Assembly (NCBI GenBank): GCA_038144425.1
Contig: JAYQNS010000003.1
Span: forward strand, 310,001-374,000
From: Salivita marina
GTDB taxonomy: Bacteria; Pseudomonadota; Gammaproteobacteria; Pseudomonadales; Azotimanducaceae
Length of the DNA stretch: 64,000 bases
Reading direction: 5' to 3'
Shown here: one piece after another, positions 35,473-46,048 of the stretch
Layout of the letters: each line of letters starts with the position of its first letter
Position numbering within the stretch: position 1 is the stretch's first letter
The notes under the pieces: model-generated
The model's database searches: none
Told to the model about the DNA's origin: nothing
What the model saw: the letters and a program-made list of their open reading frames with translations, nothing else
Program-made: the position numbers and the translations under genes

Positions 35473-35976
35473 ATGGTGGCCACGGAGCTCAATCAGCACG
35501 GCACGCAGGGCACGATCATCCTCCAGCCCAACCGCTCCTTTAGCTGGCGCGAAAACGTCTGGTTTCTCGCGGGCATCAGCGGCCTGTCCCTGATGATTGG
35601 GCTGATGTTTATGCTTCAAGGCTTCTGGCTCATCCTGCCCTTTGGCGTCCTTGAACTGTCCCTTCTCGGCGCCTGTCTTTACCAGTGCGCTCGCTTCACC
35701 CACCTTCAGGAAGTGATCACCTTCACCCCCGAGGCCCTCACCATCGAGCGCGGCTACGGCAAGCCGGATAAGCGCCACGAGTTCCACCGCATCTTCGCGC
35801 AGATTTTCGTGCGTAAGCCCCTGCACCGCTGGTACGGCTCGAAGGTCGCTATTCGCAGCAAGGGCAAGGAAGTGGAGGTCGGCAGCTTCCTCTCCGAGGA
35901 CGAGCGCAAATCCCTCATCAAGGACCTGCGCTCCATGGTCTCCCACTTCGAAGGCCTGCGCCCCTCACAAAGCTAA
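35473..35976 (+). CDS. DUF2244 family membrane protein
   Basis: 167 residues. After a short cytoplasmic start with PNRSFSWRENVWF come two membrane helices (about 30-70), then a soluble domain with ITFTPEALTIERG. This is the DUF2244 pattern. The molecular role is unknown. Its stop overlaps that of comEC (shared CTAA), a pairing also seen in other gammaproteobacteria. Confidence 0.8.
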   Translation: MVATELNQHGTQGTIILQPNRSFSWRENVWFLAGISGLSLMIGLMFMLQGFWLILPFGVLELSLLGACLYQCARFTHLQEVITFTPEALTIERGYGKPDKRHEFHRIFAQIFVRKPLHRWYGSKVAIRSKGKEVEVGSFLSEDERKSLIKDLRSMVSHFEGLRPSQS

Positions 35977-38270
35977 GGACGCCCGCAGCCCTCGGAAGGG
36001 CGCCACTGCCACCAACGCCCCGCCCGGCCGCACGCTACCCTGCCCGGCCAGCGGGAATCCCAGCGCACCATGCCCTGGGCCCCCGTCAGCACGGGGCGCG
36101 CGCCTTCCGCACGCCAGCGCGCCACCACGGCGTCGTGAGGATGACCAAAGGGGCTGGGCAAAGCCGCACTGAAGATGACGAAGCGCGGTGCCGTGCGCTT
36201 AACCAGCACCCGCGCGGAACTGCTTTGGGAGCCGTGATGGGCGGCCAGCACCAAATCCTGCGGAAGCAGTTCTCCGGCGAGGCGGCGTTCCACGAAGCGA
36301 GGCACGTCGGCGAGAAGGAGCACCCGGCGCGCCCCAGCGTTGACCGCAAGCACGCAGGACTGGGCATTGCCCTGTCCTGCCCGAGGATTGGGCTCAGGAT
36401 GGAGCACAGCAAAGTCCACCCCATCCCAGCGCCAGCGGCGCCCCCGATGACAAGGCGCCCCCCCGGGACCAAGCAGGTCCGCCCTAGGAAAGGCCGCCCG
36501 GGCGGCGCCCAGCCCCCCGGCATGGTCCCGGTCCCCATGGGTGAGCAGCACCCCATCGAGCTGGCTAACTCCGAGGGCGCGAAGCGCTGGCTGGACCTGG
36601 GCCGCAAAGGCCGAGGCGCCGCCCTGGCCCCAGCCGGGTCCCGTATCCACCAGTAGGCGATGCTCCGCCGTTTCCACCAGGGCCGCGCTCCCCTGCCCCA
36701 CGTCGAATACGGTGAGGCGGAAGGCCCCGGAAGGCAGACCCGGGGCTGGCCAGAGCAAGGCCATCACCCCGAGAGCCGCGCTAAAGCGCACAGCCAGGGG
36801 ACCAGGAGTGAGCGACACGAGGGCCAGCAGCACGGCAAGGACCAGGGGAGGCCCCGCCACCGGCGCGAGGGGCAGGGCCCTCCCGAGGGGCGGTGCCAGA
36901 GCCGCCAGGAGCGCCTGAACCCCATCCCCCAGAATCTGGAGCGCGACCAGCGCAGGGGCGAAGCCTAGGAGCACGAGAGCGAGGAGCCCAAAGCCCAGGG
37001 GCAAAAGAAGGGCCCCGAGGAGCGGCCCCAGGAATAGATTCACCACCAGGCCCCCGGCGGGCATCCAGCCAAAGAAGGTAGCAAGGAGGGCAGCCATGGC
37101 CAAAGACAGACGCCCCTGGAGGATCAGCAGACCCCGGAGGCCCGAACCCTCCCCCCCGGGCCAGAGCAGCACCAGCACGGCAAAGAAGGAGAGCGCCGCC
37201 CCGGGGTCCAGGAGCGCCTCCGGTGCGGTCACCCCGAGCGCGAGGGCCGCCAGCGCCAGGCCTCGCCCGGGACGGCTACCCCGGCCAAGCCCCAGGGTCA
37301 TGAGGAGCAGGAGCGCCCCGAGCCAGGCCCGCTGCACCGGCAGCCCCGCCCCCGTGAGCACGCCGTAGGCCGCAAGCAAGAGGCTCGCCGGCAGCACGAG
37401 CCAGCGTCCAGCCAGCCCCGGGGTCAGGAGTGCGGTCAGCACACGCAGGGCGACGAGCACCAAGCCCAGGTGAAAGCCCGACACCACGAAGAGATGGACC
37501 ACGCCCAGTAACGCCAGCCGGTCCCAGGGGAGTGCTTCCGGCGGTGACGCCTCCCCCAGCAAAAGGGCGGTGAAAACCGCCCGCGCCTCCGGGCGCAGAG
37601 GCCCCAGGGCCTCCTGCAGGTGCTGACGCAGCCGCGCAAGGGATCCGGGATCGGCGCGGGCCAGGGCCCAGGCGGGCCCCTTGGGGTAGCCCACGGCGTC
37701 CACGCCTTGGGCAAAGAGCGTTCGCTCTGGATCGGGACGCCCAGGGTTTTGCGCCCCCTTCGGCGCGCGAAGGCGTAGGATCATGCGCCACCACGCCCCC
37801 TCCCGGAGGGGAAGCGGGGCATAAAGGGACAAGCGCACCCGCCGCACCCTGCGCAGCTCGGGGGATCCCGCGCGCCAGGCTCGCACCTCAGCGTAAGCGC
37901 TCTGGGGGGGCCAGCCCTGCACCGCAGTGATGGCGAGGATGGCCTCGCCTTCTTCGTAGGCCGCCGCAGTGAGACGTCGCTCCAAGCTGTGGTGAAGGGA
38001 TAGGGCCGTGAGCAAGGCCCCCGCGCAAAGGGCCAGAGCATAGGGCGCGAGGCGGGGCCGAAGGAGCGCGGGAACGAGGCTGAGGGCGAGGGCCTCGGGT
38101 ACCGCAGCGGGCCCCAAGCTCAGGGCCAGGCCCAGGCCCCCAAGGACCGCAAGCGTGAGCCAGGCGAGCCTATCGGTCCGGGCCCAAGCCGCCTCCGGTG
38201 GAGGCTCAAGGCGCCCCGGGGCATAATGCGCCCCCCTCTCCTCCCGGAGCCTAAGGCCGCCCCATGCCAC
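35973..38270 (-). CDS. comEC: DNA internalisation competence protein ComEC/Rec2
   Basis: 765 residues: N-terminal membrane segments and a soluble DUF4131 domain (about 45-215), the multi-helix competence core with FVVSGFHLGLVL, and a C-terminal metallo-beta-lactamase domain with THGDRDHAGGL and AAHHGSQSS. It forms the inner-membrane channel for single-stranded DNA uptake. The only plausible start is a GTG at 38270 that overlaps the divergent DUF2062 gene by 7 bp with no clear ribosome site. The exact N-terminus is therefore uncertain. Confidence 0.9.
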   Translation of the reverse strand: MAWGGLRLREERGAHYAPGRLEPPPEAAWARTDRLAWLTLAVLGGLGLALSLGPAAVPEALALSLVPALLRPRLAPYALALCAGALLTALSLHHSLERRLTAAAYEEGEAILAITAVQGWPPQSAYAEVRAWRAGSPELRRVRRVRLSLYAPLPLREGAWWRMILRLRAPKGAQNPGRPDPERTLFAQGVDAVGYPKGPAWALARADPGSLARLRQHLQEALGPLRPEARAVFTALLLGEASPPEALPWDRLALLGVVHLFVVSGFHLGLVLVALRVLTALLTPGLAGRWLVLPASLLLAAYGVLTGAGLPVQRAWLGALLLLMTLGLGRGSRPGRGLALAALALGVTAPEALLDPGAALSFFAVLVLLWPGGEGSGLRGLLILQGRLSLAMAALLATFFGWMPAGGLVVNLFLGPLLGALLLPLGFGLLALVLLGFAPALVALQILGDGVQALLAALAPPLGRALPLAPVAGPPLVLAVLLALVSLTPGPLAVRFSAALGVMALLWPAPGLPSGAFRLTVFDVGQGSAALVETAEHRLLVDTGPGWGQGGASAFAAQVQPALRALGVSQLDGVLLTHGDRDHAGGLGAARAAFPRADLLGPGGAPCHRGRRWRWDGVDFAVLHPEPNPRAGQGNAQSCVLAVNAGARRVLLLADVPRFVERRLAGELLPQDLVLAAHHGSQSSSARVLVKRTAPRFVIFSAALPSPFGHPHDAVVARWRAEGARPVLTGAQGMVRWDSRWPGRVACGRAGRWWQWRPSEGCGRP

Positions 38271-38791
38271 GGGATTTTCTCAAGCGCCACCTGCCTTCAC
38301 CGGACGCCCTTCGCCGGCGGAAGGGTTTGGCTATGTTCCGGGGCCGGATGAGCGATCCTGAACTCTGGCACCTCACGCGCCGTAGTGTTTCTGCGGCGAT
38401 TGGCGTAGGCCTTTTCCTCTCCATGGTGCCCCTACCGGGGCAGATGCCCCTTGCGGCAGTCCTGGCCCTGCGCTATCGCTTCAATCTGCCCGTGGTCATT
38501 GCGGCGGTCTTTGTCACCAACCCCCTAACCATGCCGGCGGTCTACCTCTTCGCCTACGAGCTGGGGGCCCTCCTTTTAAGTACTCCGCCCCCGGCCACGC
38601 GCTTCGAATTCACCGTGACCTGGCTGAGCCAGCGCGCCGGGGAAATCTGGCAACCCCTCGCCCTCGGGTGTTTCATTCTGGGCGTGATCGCGAGCGCCGC
38701 AGGGTTCTTCGGCACCCAGCTGCTCTGGCGCTGGCACGTGCTCCAGCGCTGGGAAAAGCGGCGCATGCTCCGGCGCCTGCGGGAGCGCTAG
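38264..38791 (+). CDS. DUF2062 family membrane protein
   Basis: 175 residues. FLKRHLPSPDALR at the N-terminus, LWHLTRRSVSAAIGVGLFLSMVPLPGQM, and VTNPLTMPAVY are diagnostic of DUF2062. Three membrane helices. Divergent from comEC, the arrangement seen in Pseudomonas-type genomes. Function unknown; family members near lipid and envelope genes are common. Confidence 0.85.
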   Translation: MPRDFLKRHLPSPDALRRRKGLAMFRGRMSDPELWHLTRRSVSAAIGVGLFLSMVPLPGQMPLAAVLALRYRFNLPVVIAAVFVTNPLTMPAVYLFAYELGALLLSTPPPATRFEFTVTWLSQRAGEIWQPLALGCFILGVIASAAGFFGTQLLWRWHVLQRWEKRRMLRRLRER

Positions 38792-38860
38792 TCCTCGGGG
38801 CGACGGACCGCCAGAACGTGGCATGCTAGACGCCGTCAATCCGCAACTCTGGACTCTCTC

Positions 38861-40924
38861 ATGCGATCGATCCTCCTAACGGCCCTTGCCCTGAGTGTCA
38901 CCGTGACCACCGCTGCCGAGCCCCAGCCTTTTAGCGCCGATGATGTCTTTGAACTCGAGTGGGCGCGCTCCCCGGTCATCTCGCCGGCGCTCACGGAGGT
39001 GGTGTGGGTGCGCACGGGCTACGACCGGCGCAGCGATCGCCCCCGGGGCGCGCTGTGGGTGACGGAGGTGGCGACGGGCGCTTCCGAGCCTTTGGTGACC
39101 GGGCCCGGGAGCTATCACAGCCCAGCCTTTTCCCCGGACGGGACGCGCCTTGCCTATCTCGCCAGCGAGGACGGCAAAACGCGCCTGCGCATGCGCTGGC
39201 TCGCCTCAGGCCGGGAGGCCGTAGTAGCCGACCTCGATAGCACGCCGCGGCAAGTGCGCTGGGCACCGGACGGCACGGCCCTGGCCTTTACCCTCTTCAC
39301 CCCCGGGGAAGGCCTAAGCCTTAGCAAGGCTAAGCCTCGGAAACCCGACGACGCACGATGGGCCGATCCCATGCGCGTGATTGACGACTTGGTTTTCCGC
39401 TTCGATGGCCGGGGTTACCTTGAGGAGGGCAAGGATCAGGTGTACGTGGTGCCGGCCCACGGCGGCACCCCCCAAGCCGTGACCTCCGGCGGCGATGGCT
39501 TCAGCGCGCCGGCCTGGAGCGCCGATGGCAAGACCCTATACGTCGTGGGCAATGATGGGCCCCGACCAGAGATGGATCCCATCGAGTCGGAAATCTACGC
39601 CGTGGACGTCGCCACCGGGGCGCGCCGCACCATCACCGATCGCGATGGGCCGGACCGGTCGCCGGTAGCCTCCCCCGATGGCCAAACCCTCGCCTGGCTG
39701 GGCTATGACGACGAGCGCCGGGCCTATCAGCAAACGGAGCTCTACCTGCAGGGGCCTGGGGACGAAGCGCCCCGGCTGCTTACTGCGGATTTTGACCACG
39801 GCCTTTCTGACCTTGGCTGGACCGACGACGGGCGAGCCCTTCTCGCCCAAGCCACGGTCCGGGGGCAGATCCACCTGGTAGAGATCGATCTGGAGGGCAC
39901 GGTGCGCACTCTTCTCCAGGATATCGGCGGCACGAGCTTGGGGCGTCCCTACGGCTCCGGGGATCACGCCGTTAAGGGCACGGGGGCCCAGCGGGTGGCG
40001 GCCTGGACCGTCGCGAACCCCAACCGCCCTGCGGAGCTGGCCATCCAGGTCGGCGCAAGCGCCCCGCGCATTGTCACGGACCTGAACTCAGATCTCTTAA
40101 GCCGCATTGCCCTGCCCCGCATCGAAGCCCTTGAAGTGCCCTCGCGCCTCGACGGGCTGCCGATCCAGGCCTGGATGGCCATTCCCGCGGGGGTAAAAGC
40201 GGATCGGTCCGCCCCCCTGATCCTCGAGATTCACGGCGGCCCCTTCGCCATGTACACCCCCAGCTTCGCTGCGGAAATTCAGCGCTATGCGGCGGAGGGC
40301 TACGTCACCGTCTGGGCGAATCCCCGGGGTTCCACGGGCTATGGCGAGGCCTTCGCGCAGGAAATCGATGAAGCCTACCCGGGGCAGGACCACGAAGATC
40401 TCATGAGCGTCGTGGATGCGGTGGTCGCCCAGGGCTGGGTCGATAAGAAGCGCCTGTTTATCACGGGCGGCTCCGGGGGCGGCGTGCTAAGCGCCTACGC
40501 CACGGGCATGACCGACCGCTTCGCTGCCGCCGCCGTCATTAAGCCCGTCATCAACTGGTTCACCATGGCCCTGGCGGGGGATATCGGAGTGGTGGTGTCT
40601 CGCCACTGGATTCGGGGGAGCCCCTGGGAGAATCCGCAAAAGTATTTCGATCGCTCTCCCATCCGGGTGGTGGGCAACGTGACCACGCCGACCCTAGTGA
40701 TGGTGGGGGAAGAGGACTGGCGCACGCCGGCCTGGGAGGCGGAACAGTGGTACACGGCGCTAAAGATGCAGGACGTGCCTTCGGCCTACGTCCGCGTGCC
40801 CGGAACCTCCCACACCATCGCGGCCCGCCCCAGCAACCTCGTCGCGAAGGTGGATACGATCATGGCGTGGTTCGAGAAGTACGATCCAGCGAAGGTCAGT
40901 AGTGCTGACGAAGCTGAAGACTAG
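38861..40924 (+). CDS. S9 family (prolyl-oligopeptidase-like) serine peptidase
   Basis: 687 residues. The signal peptide (about 1-19, ending TAA) is followed by a beta-propeller with PD40-type blades (SPAFSPDGTRLAYL, PAWSADGKTLYVV), then an alpha/beta-hydrolase domain from about 430. Catalytic residues by position are Ser in GGSGGG (about 535), Asp in GEEDWRTP (about 618) and His in GTSHTIAARP (about 651). It is an exported acyl-aminoacyl or dipeptidyl peptidase acting on short peptides. It is monocistronic. Confidence 0.9.
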   Translation: MRSILLTALALSVTVTTAAEPQPFSADDVFELEWARSPVISPALTEVVWVRTGYDRRSDRPRGALWVTEVATGASEPLVTGPGSYHSPAFSPDGTRLAYLASEDGKTRLRMRWLASGREAVVADLDSTPRQVRWAPDGTALAFTLFTPGEGLSLSKAKPRKPDDARWADPMRVIDDLVFRFDGRGYLEEGKDQVYVVPAHGGTPQAVTSGGDGFSAPAWSADGKTLYVVGNDGPRPEMDPIESEIYAVDVATGARRTITDRDGPDRSPVASPDGQTLAWLGYDDERRAYQQTELYLQGPGDEAPRLLTADFDHGLSDLGWTDDGRALLAQATVRGQIHLVEIDLEGTVRTLLQDIGGTSLGRPYGSGDHAVKGTGAQRVAAWTVANPNRPAELAIQVGASAPRIVTDLNSDLLSRIALPRIEALEVPSRLDGLPIQAWMAIPAGVKADRSAPLILEIHGGPFAMYTPSFAAEIQRYAAEGYVTVWANPRGSTGYGEAFAQEIDEAYPGQDHEDLMSVVDAVVAQGWVDKKRLFITGGSGGGVLSAYATGMTDRFAAAAVIKPVINWFTMALAGDIGVVVSRHWIRGSPWENPQKYFDRSPIRVVGNVTTPTLVMVGEEDWRTPAWEAEQWYTALKMQDVPSAYVRVPGTSHTIAARPSNLVAKVDTIMAWFEKYDPAKVSSADEAED

Positions 40925-41123
40925 GCCCATCGATTAAGTCTCTTGGCGCTCCGCCGCCGCGGATGCGAGGTAAGCGCAGGGGCTGATCTCCCGAGGGAAG
41001 AGGGGCGACGGTTGCGCCCAGGCGTCGATCTCGCTAGGGTCCCGCTCCTTCTTTCGTGCCCCCGCGGTTTTCTCCGCCGGCGCCCCCCAAGCGCGCGGCG
41101 CCCCAGCATTGAGGACCTCCCCC

Positions 41124-42586
41124 ATGCAGGATGGCTTTGCACCAATCCGTAATGATCTTCTCGCTGGTCTTGTGGTCGCCCTGGCGCTCATTCCCGAGGC
41201 CATCGCCTTCTCCATCATCGCCGGGGTGGATCCGAAGGTGGGGCTCTATGCCTCCTTCTGCATTGCGGTCACCACGGCCTTCCTCGGCGGGCGCCCGGCC
41301 ATGATTTCTGCAGCCACGGGGGCCATGGCCCTGGTTATGGTGACGCTGGTGAAGGAGCATGGGCTGCAATACCTTTTAGCGGCCACCGTGCTCACGGGGC
41401 TCCTGCAGCTCGTCGCCGCCGGGGTGCGCCTGGGAACTTTGATGCGCTTTGTTTCCCGCTCCGTGGTAACGGGCTTCGTGAATGCCCTCGCCATCCTGAT
41501 CTTCATGGCGCAGCTGCCCGAGCTTATCGACGTGACCTGGCATGTCTACGCCATGACTGCAGCGGGGCTGGCCATCATCTATGGCCTGCCCTACCTCACC
41601 ACAGCGATTCCCTCGCCCCTTGTGACCATCGTGGTGCTGACCGCCGTGGCCATGGCCTTTGGGCTGGAAATTCGCACCGTAGGGGACATGGGTACGCTCC
41701 CGGACAGCCTCCCCGTCTTCCTCCTCCCGGACGTCCCCTTAAACCTGGAAACGCTGGCCATCGTCTTCCCCTACGCCGCCACCCTCACCGTGGTGGGGCT
41801 CCTCGAATCGCTGATGACCGCCACCATCGTGGACGATCTGACGGATACGAAGAGCGATAAGAATCGTGAATGCCTGGGGCAAGGGGCCGCGAATATCGTT
41901 TCCGGTTTTCTTGGGGGCATGGCGGGCTGCGCCATGATCGGGCAGTCCGTCATTAACGTGAAATCCGGGGGCGGGGGCGCCTATCAACGCTTTGCGCAGG
42001 GGTTTTTCTGCTGATCATGGTGGTCTTTCTCGGCGACTGGGTGGGGCAAATCCCCATGGCGGCCCTAGTGGCGGTGATGATTATGGTGTCCCTGGGCACC
42101 TTCAACTGGCAGTCCCTTCGGGATCTGCGGACCCACCCCAAGAGCTCCTCCGCCGTCATGCTCGCCACCGTGGCCGTGACCGTGGCCACCCACGACCTTG
42201 CCCAGGGGGTTCTCACCGGCGTGCTGCTCTCGGGCTTCTTCTTTGCCCACAAGGTGGGACAAATCCTCGTGGTGCGCTCCCAAGCTGACCCCGAGGGTCG
42301 GCAGCGGGCCTACACCGTGCTCGGCCAAGTGTTCTTTGCCAGCGCCGATCGCTTCGTCAACGCCTTTGATTACAAGGAAGTGATCGAGGGGGTTCAGATC
42401 GATGTGAGTCGCGCCCACTTCTGGGACATCACGGCAGTGAGCGCCCTGGACAAGGTGGTGCTGAAGTTCCGCCGGGAAGGCACGGAGGTCGAGGTTATTG
42501 GGCTTAATGAAGCCAGCGCCACCCTGGTTGATAGGTTCGCGCTGCACGATAAGGACGGCGCGGACGATCTCCTGATCGCCCACTAA
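41124..42586 (+). CDS. SulP-family anion transporter with STAS domain, frameshifted
   Basis: Start ATG 41124, preferred over a TTG 15 bp upstream. The N-terminus (RNDLLAGLVVALALIPEAIAFS) and VGLYASF are SulP hallmarks; the protein ends in a STAS domain (VQIDVSRAHFWDITAVSALDKVV). The frame breaks at the G5 run 41967-41971. One more G gives NVKSGGRGRLSTLCAGVFLL, the conserved SulP segment, and a 487-residue protein. It is probably a Na+- or H+-coupled bicarbonate or sulfate transporter; the substrate cannot be told from sequence. The UspA gene follows 9 bp later, an operon pairing seen elsewhere. Confidence 0.88.
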
Positions 42587-42595
42587 GGAGGCCCC

Positions 42596-43459
42596 ATGGA
42601 CCTAGAGAAGAAAGTCCTGGCCTGCGTGGATCAATCCCATTTCGCGGACTACGTGGTGGATTACAGCGTTTGGGCAGCGCAGCGTCTGGCCGCGCCCCTA
42701 GAACTTCTGCACGTGCTCGAGCGCCATCCGGAGATTGCTGCCCACGCTGACCACAGCGGCACCCTCGGCCTCGACGCCCAGGCGCAGCTTTTGACCACGC
42801 TCACGGAAGAGGACGAGAGCCGCAGCAAAACGGCCCGGGAACAGGGGCGGCGCTTCCTCGCGAGGCTCCGGAGCCGAGCCATTCATGCGGGCATGGAACA
42901 CACGGACGTGCGGCAGCGCCATGGCGCGCTGGCGGACACGCTGGCCGAGCAGGAACGGGACGCGCGGCTTTTCGTGCTCGGGCGCCGGGGAGAAGCGGCG
43001 GAACATACGCAGCGTGATCTTGGCCGAAGCGTCGAGTGGGTCGTGCGGCGATTGAAGCGACCGATCCTCGCGGTCACGGAGGACTTCCGACCCCCGCAGC
43101 GCGCCCTCCTGGCCTTCGACGGCAGCCCGATGACGCGCCGGGGCGTGAATCTCATCGCCAAGAGCCCCCTGCTCAGGGGCCTTCCCATGGATATTCTCGT
43201 CTCCGGGAAAGGCAAGGGCGAGGGTCTGCGCCACCTGCCCTGGGCGCAGAAAACGCTGGAACAAGCGGGCTATGCCGTGGAGGCCCTCCAGATCCCCGGG
43301 GATCCGGAACGGGTGATTGCGGAGACGGTGCAGACGCGGGAGGCGGATCTCTTGATCATGGGGGCCTACGGCCACTCTCCCCTGCGAAGCCTCATTTTCG
43401 GCAGCAAAACCTCCGACCTACTGCGCTCTGCGACCTTGCCGACGCTGTTGCTGCGCTAG
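42596..43459 (+). CDS. Tandem universal stress protein
   Basis: 287 residues with two Usp domains (about 1-155 and 160-287). The second keeps the nucleotide-binding pattern G-x2-G-x9-G-S/T (GAYGHSPLRSLIFGS); the first has a weaker version (LGRRGEAAEHTQRDLGRS). AAGGAG precedes the ATG. Co-transcribed with the SulP gene, it may tune the transporter to energy state (inference). Stop overlaps that of the convergent lipoprotein gene in a CTAG. Confidence 0.85.
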   Translation: MDLEKKVLACVDQSHFADYVVDYSVWAAQRLAAPLELLHVLERHPEIAAHADHSGTLGLDAQAQLLTTLTEEDESRSKTAREQGRRFLARLRSRAIHAGMEHTDVRQRHGALADTLAEQERDARLFVLGRRGEAAEHTQRDLGRSVEWVVRRLKRPILAVTEDFRPPQRALLAFDGSPMTRRGVNLIAKSPLLRGLPMDILVSGKGKGEGLRHLPWAQKTLEQAGYAVEALQIPGDPERVIAETVQTREADLLIMGAYGHSPLRSLIFGSKTSDLLRSATLPTLLLR

Positions 43460-45038
43460 CGCGCTGCGTCGCCATCCTTCTCCTGGGCCACCTTGTTGGG
43501 GGCGATATAGCTTTCCCCCGCGCCGTAGCGCGCCTGCCAATCGGCGGGCGGAAGAGGTAAGGGTCGGCTTTCCTCAGCGCGCGCCGGCGTAAAAGCCCGC
43601 CGAGGCCCTTCGCTACGCACCTGCTCAAACCACACCAAGCCGTCGAAGGCACCGCTGTTACCCCGGGGGGCAATCAGATCGAGATCCCCATCGCCGTCGA
43701 GGTCGCGGCTGGCAAAGAGATCGATCATCCCCCGCACCCGGCGGTCGATGTCATGGCGGCGCCAGGGCTGGGTGGGATCGCCAGGGTTTTGGAACCAGGC
43801 GATGCGACCCACGGTGGCCGTTTCGTCCACCCCGGGCTGGTCGAAGTCCCGGGACGCGCCGGAATAGGATCCCCTCAGAATATTCAGCCCCGAATAGCCG
43901 CCGGTGACCGCATCAAGATCGCCGTCGCTGTCGAGATCCGCCAGGTGAATGCCGATGACCCAATCAGGCAAGGTGCTGCCAATGCGATGCACGGGCCAGG
44001 GCGCGTCTAGGCGCTCGGGCTGCTCGAGCCAGGCGAGGCCCGCAGTGAGCGCGGTCTGGGCTGGAGCGCGTTCGATCACGTTCACCACCAAATCAAGGCG
44101 TCCGTCACCGTTTAAATCCGCAGCCTCCGCCTGAAAGGCGTTTGCCAGACCCTGCCAACCCTCGGGCGCCTCAGAAACCGGCGCCAGAAGAAGCGGGTGT
44201 GCCAGGGTCCGCAACGCACCGCCCTCCCCCATGCCGAGGTTTTCGATCAGCACCAGCTGATTACGTACGCGCTTCGCGGCGAGTACGTCGAGATCCCCGT
44301 CCCCATCGATATCCAGGGGCATGGCGTTATTGGGAATGCCCTCCTGAAACAGCACCTGTTCCTTCCAAGCACTACTTTCCAGGGGCGGGCCGCTAAAGGT
44401 GATGAGGGAGGTGGCGCCGTTGTCCGGATCCCCGCTTCGGGCCGGACGATATCCGGCGCGCCCTTGTTCGCAGCGGTCAGATCGAGCTGCCCATCGCCAT
44501 TGATATCCGCCGCGAACACCCGAAGCCAGGAGCCCCGCCCCTTAGCGATGCCCGGAATCAAGGAGGGCCAGGGCGCCGCCCGATGATCAATGCCCGGGTT
44601 TTCAAAATAGGCAAGGTGCGCATCTTCACAGGCGGCGACAATATCCAGCCAGCCATCGCCGTTCAGATCCCCCAGGGCCACATCCTCCACGGCGCCGGCA
44701 AGGCTGCCCTCGGCAAGGGTCATGAGCACCCAGCGATCGGGATCGCCCGTACCGAAGGCAATGCGAATTTGGTTGGAATCTTCCTGCGCCGTGACGATGT
44801 CCTCAAAGCCATCGCCATCCAAATCGCCCAGGGCGAGCCCGTCCCCGCCGCGAATGGGTAGGCCGCCGTTCACGTCCTCGGCGTCGATCAGATGCTCGAC
44901 CCAGGAAAGGTACTGACCGTCGGGTGCCTGGGCTTGGCTGAGGGTTTCGGCAACCGTAGGGGGCGGGGCATCGCTACATCCAAGGAGGGTCAGCGCTCCC
45001 GTGATGATTAGGATGACGTTTCTAAGAACTCCGTGCAT
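43456..45038 (-). CDS. FG-GAP/VCBS-repeat lipoprotein, frameshifted
   Basis: The ATG at 45038 gives a signal peptide with lipobox LLGC. At least seven repeats of the D-x-D/N-x-D-G-x2-D calcium-loop type are visible (GDLDGDGFEDI, GDLNGDGWLDI, DINGDGQLDL, DIDGDGDLDV and so on), as in an integrin-like beta-propeller. The frame breaks at a C4 run on the plus strand (44430-44433). One added base gives RPEAGDPDNGATSLITFSG and a 527-residue protein. It is likely anchored in the outer membrane; ligand unknown. Confidence 0.8.
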
Positions 45039-45110
45039 GCCCACTTCCCCTTGCCACGCGCCGCGGCTTTGAAGCCTACCGCAATTCGGCAAGCCGCCGG
45101 GGATCATCGG

Positions 45111-45919
45111 CTAGGCACCAAAACGATCGATCAGCGCCAAGGCCCAGCGAGTGATGTCGGGGCAGCGCGCTGCATCGAGGATGAACTCCTGGCCAAAGCC
45201 CCGGGGCTGAACCCGCGTAGTCCCCTCCTCAAGCCAGTGGAGCCGATTCCTGAAGGGTGAAACCCCTGGATTGAATGCCGGTTCGGGGAGCCGCCAAACG
45301 CTGCGCGTAGCCCCGGGTTCGGTGAGCACAAGTTCTGGGTGGGTCCGCGGGAAGCGCCCGAAGGCTGCCCTGGAACGAAACCTTGAAGGGCCTTGCAAGC
45401 GCCCCCGGGAGGCATACAGCGTGTTCTGCGCATACACCCGAGCGTCTCCCAAGCCGTGAGGATGGCTGACGCCAGAGGCTTTGAGGAAGGCCACAATGGC
45501 CTGCGTGCCTCGCACAACCTCTGCGACCTGAAGCCATCCGAACAGGTGATGGCATCCCGAGCCCCGCCGGTCTTCCGTGCCCCGAAACCACCCGAAAAAC
45601 AGAAATAGATCGCCAACCCCCACCTCATGACGGGAAAGCTCCCCCTGAGCCGCGCCGTGTTGCCCCAGAAGCCCCAGGGCGCCCTCTAGCATGGGATCAA
45701 AGTGGCAGGATCGATTGGGATGCAGAGCGCGCCCTCCACCCATGCGGAGCAGCTCAGGCGCCGAAAACTCGTCATAGCGGAGGTCCCGATAGCGATGGGT
45801 CGAGGGGGCCGCTGAGGAATGGGCAGAGAGAACAGCCGGCCGTCAGGAAGGATCGGCGATGGCCGTCCCCCGGCGGCGGAATCTACGCCCTTACGACTCA
45901 GAATTACCCGTCGAATCAT
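45111..45919 (-). CDS. Nmad3-family protein (nucleotide modification associated domain 3), frameshifted
   Basis: The ATG at 45919 (GGGGAG 6 bp upstream) starts MIRRVILSRKGVDSAAGG, then PSPILPDGRLFSLPIP. After a break at G5 45804-45808 (plus strand), the second frame gives HRYRDLRYDEF, HFDPMLEGALGLLGQHGAAQ, VGVGDLFLFFGWFR and the end GQEFILDAARCPDI. One added base joins them (PIPQRPPSTHRYRDL) into 269 residues. These are the features I know from Nmad3 proteins, linked by others to modified-nucleotide systems of phages and prokaryotic defence. No modification or restriction genes are beside it, so it is an orphan here. Confidence 0.75.
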
Positions 45920-46048
45920 GGTGAGCTCCCCAGGGAACTCGACGAGGGTAGCAAATGACGCAACCCGCTCAGCGGTCTTGACCCCGCCGAGGGCGAATCG
46001 GTGTACTGGCGTGGAGAAGGATCAAAACGTCATCACGGGAGGGCAAGG

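Noticed and set aside
35467..35946. 159-codon minus-strand frame opposite DUF2244
   Set aside because: Antisense to a recognised membrane protein; charged low-information translation.
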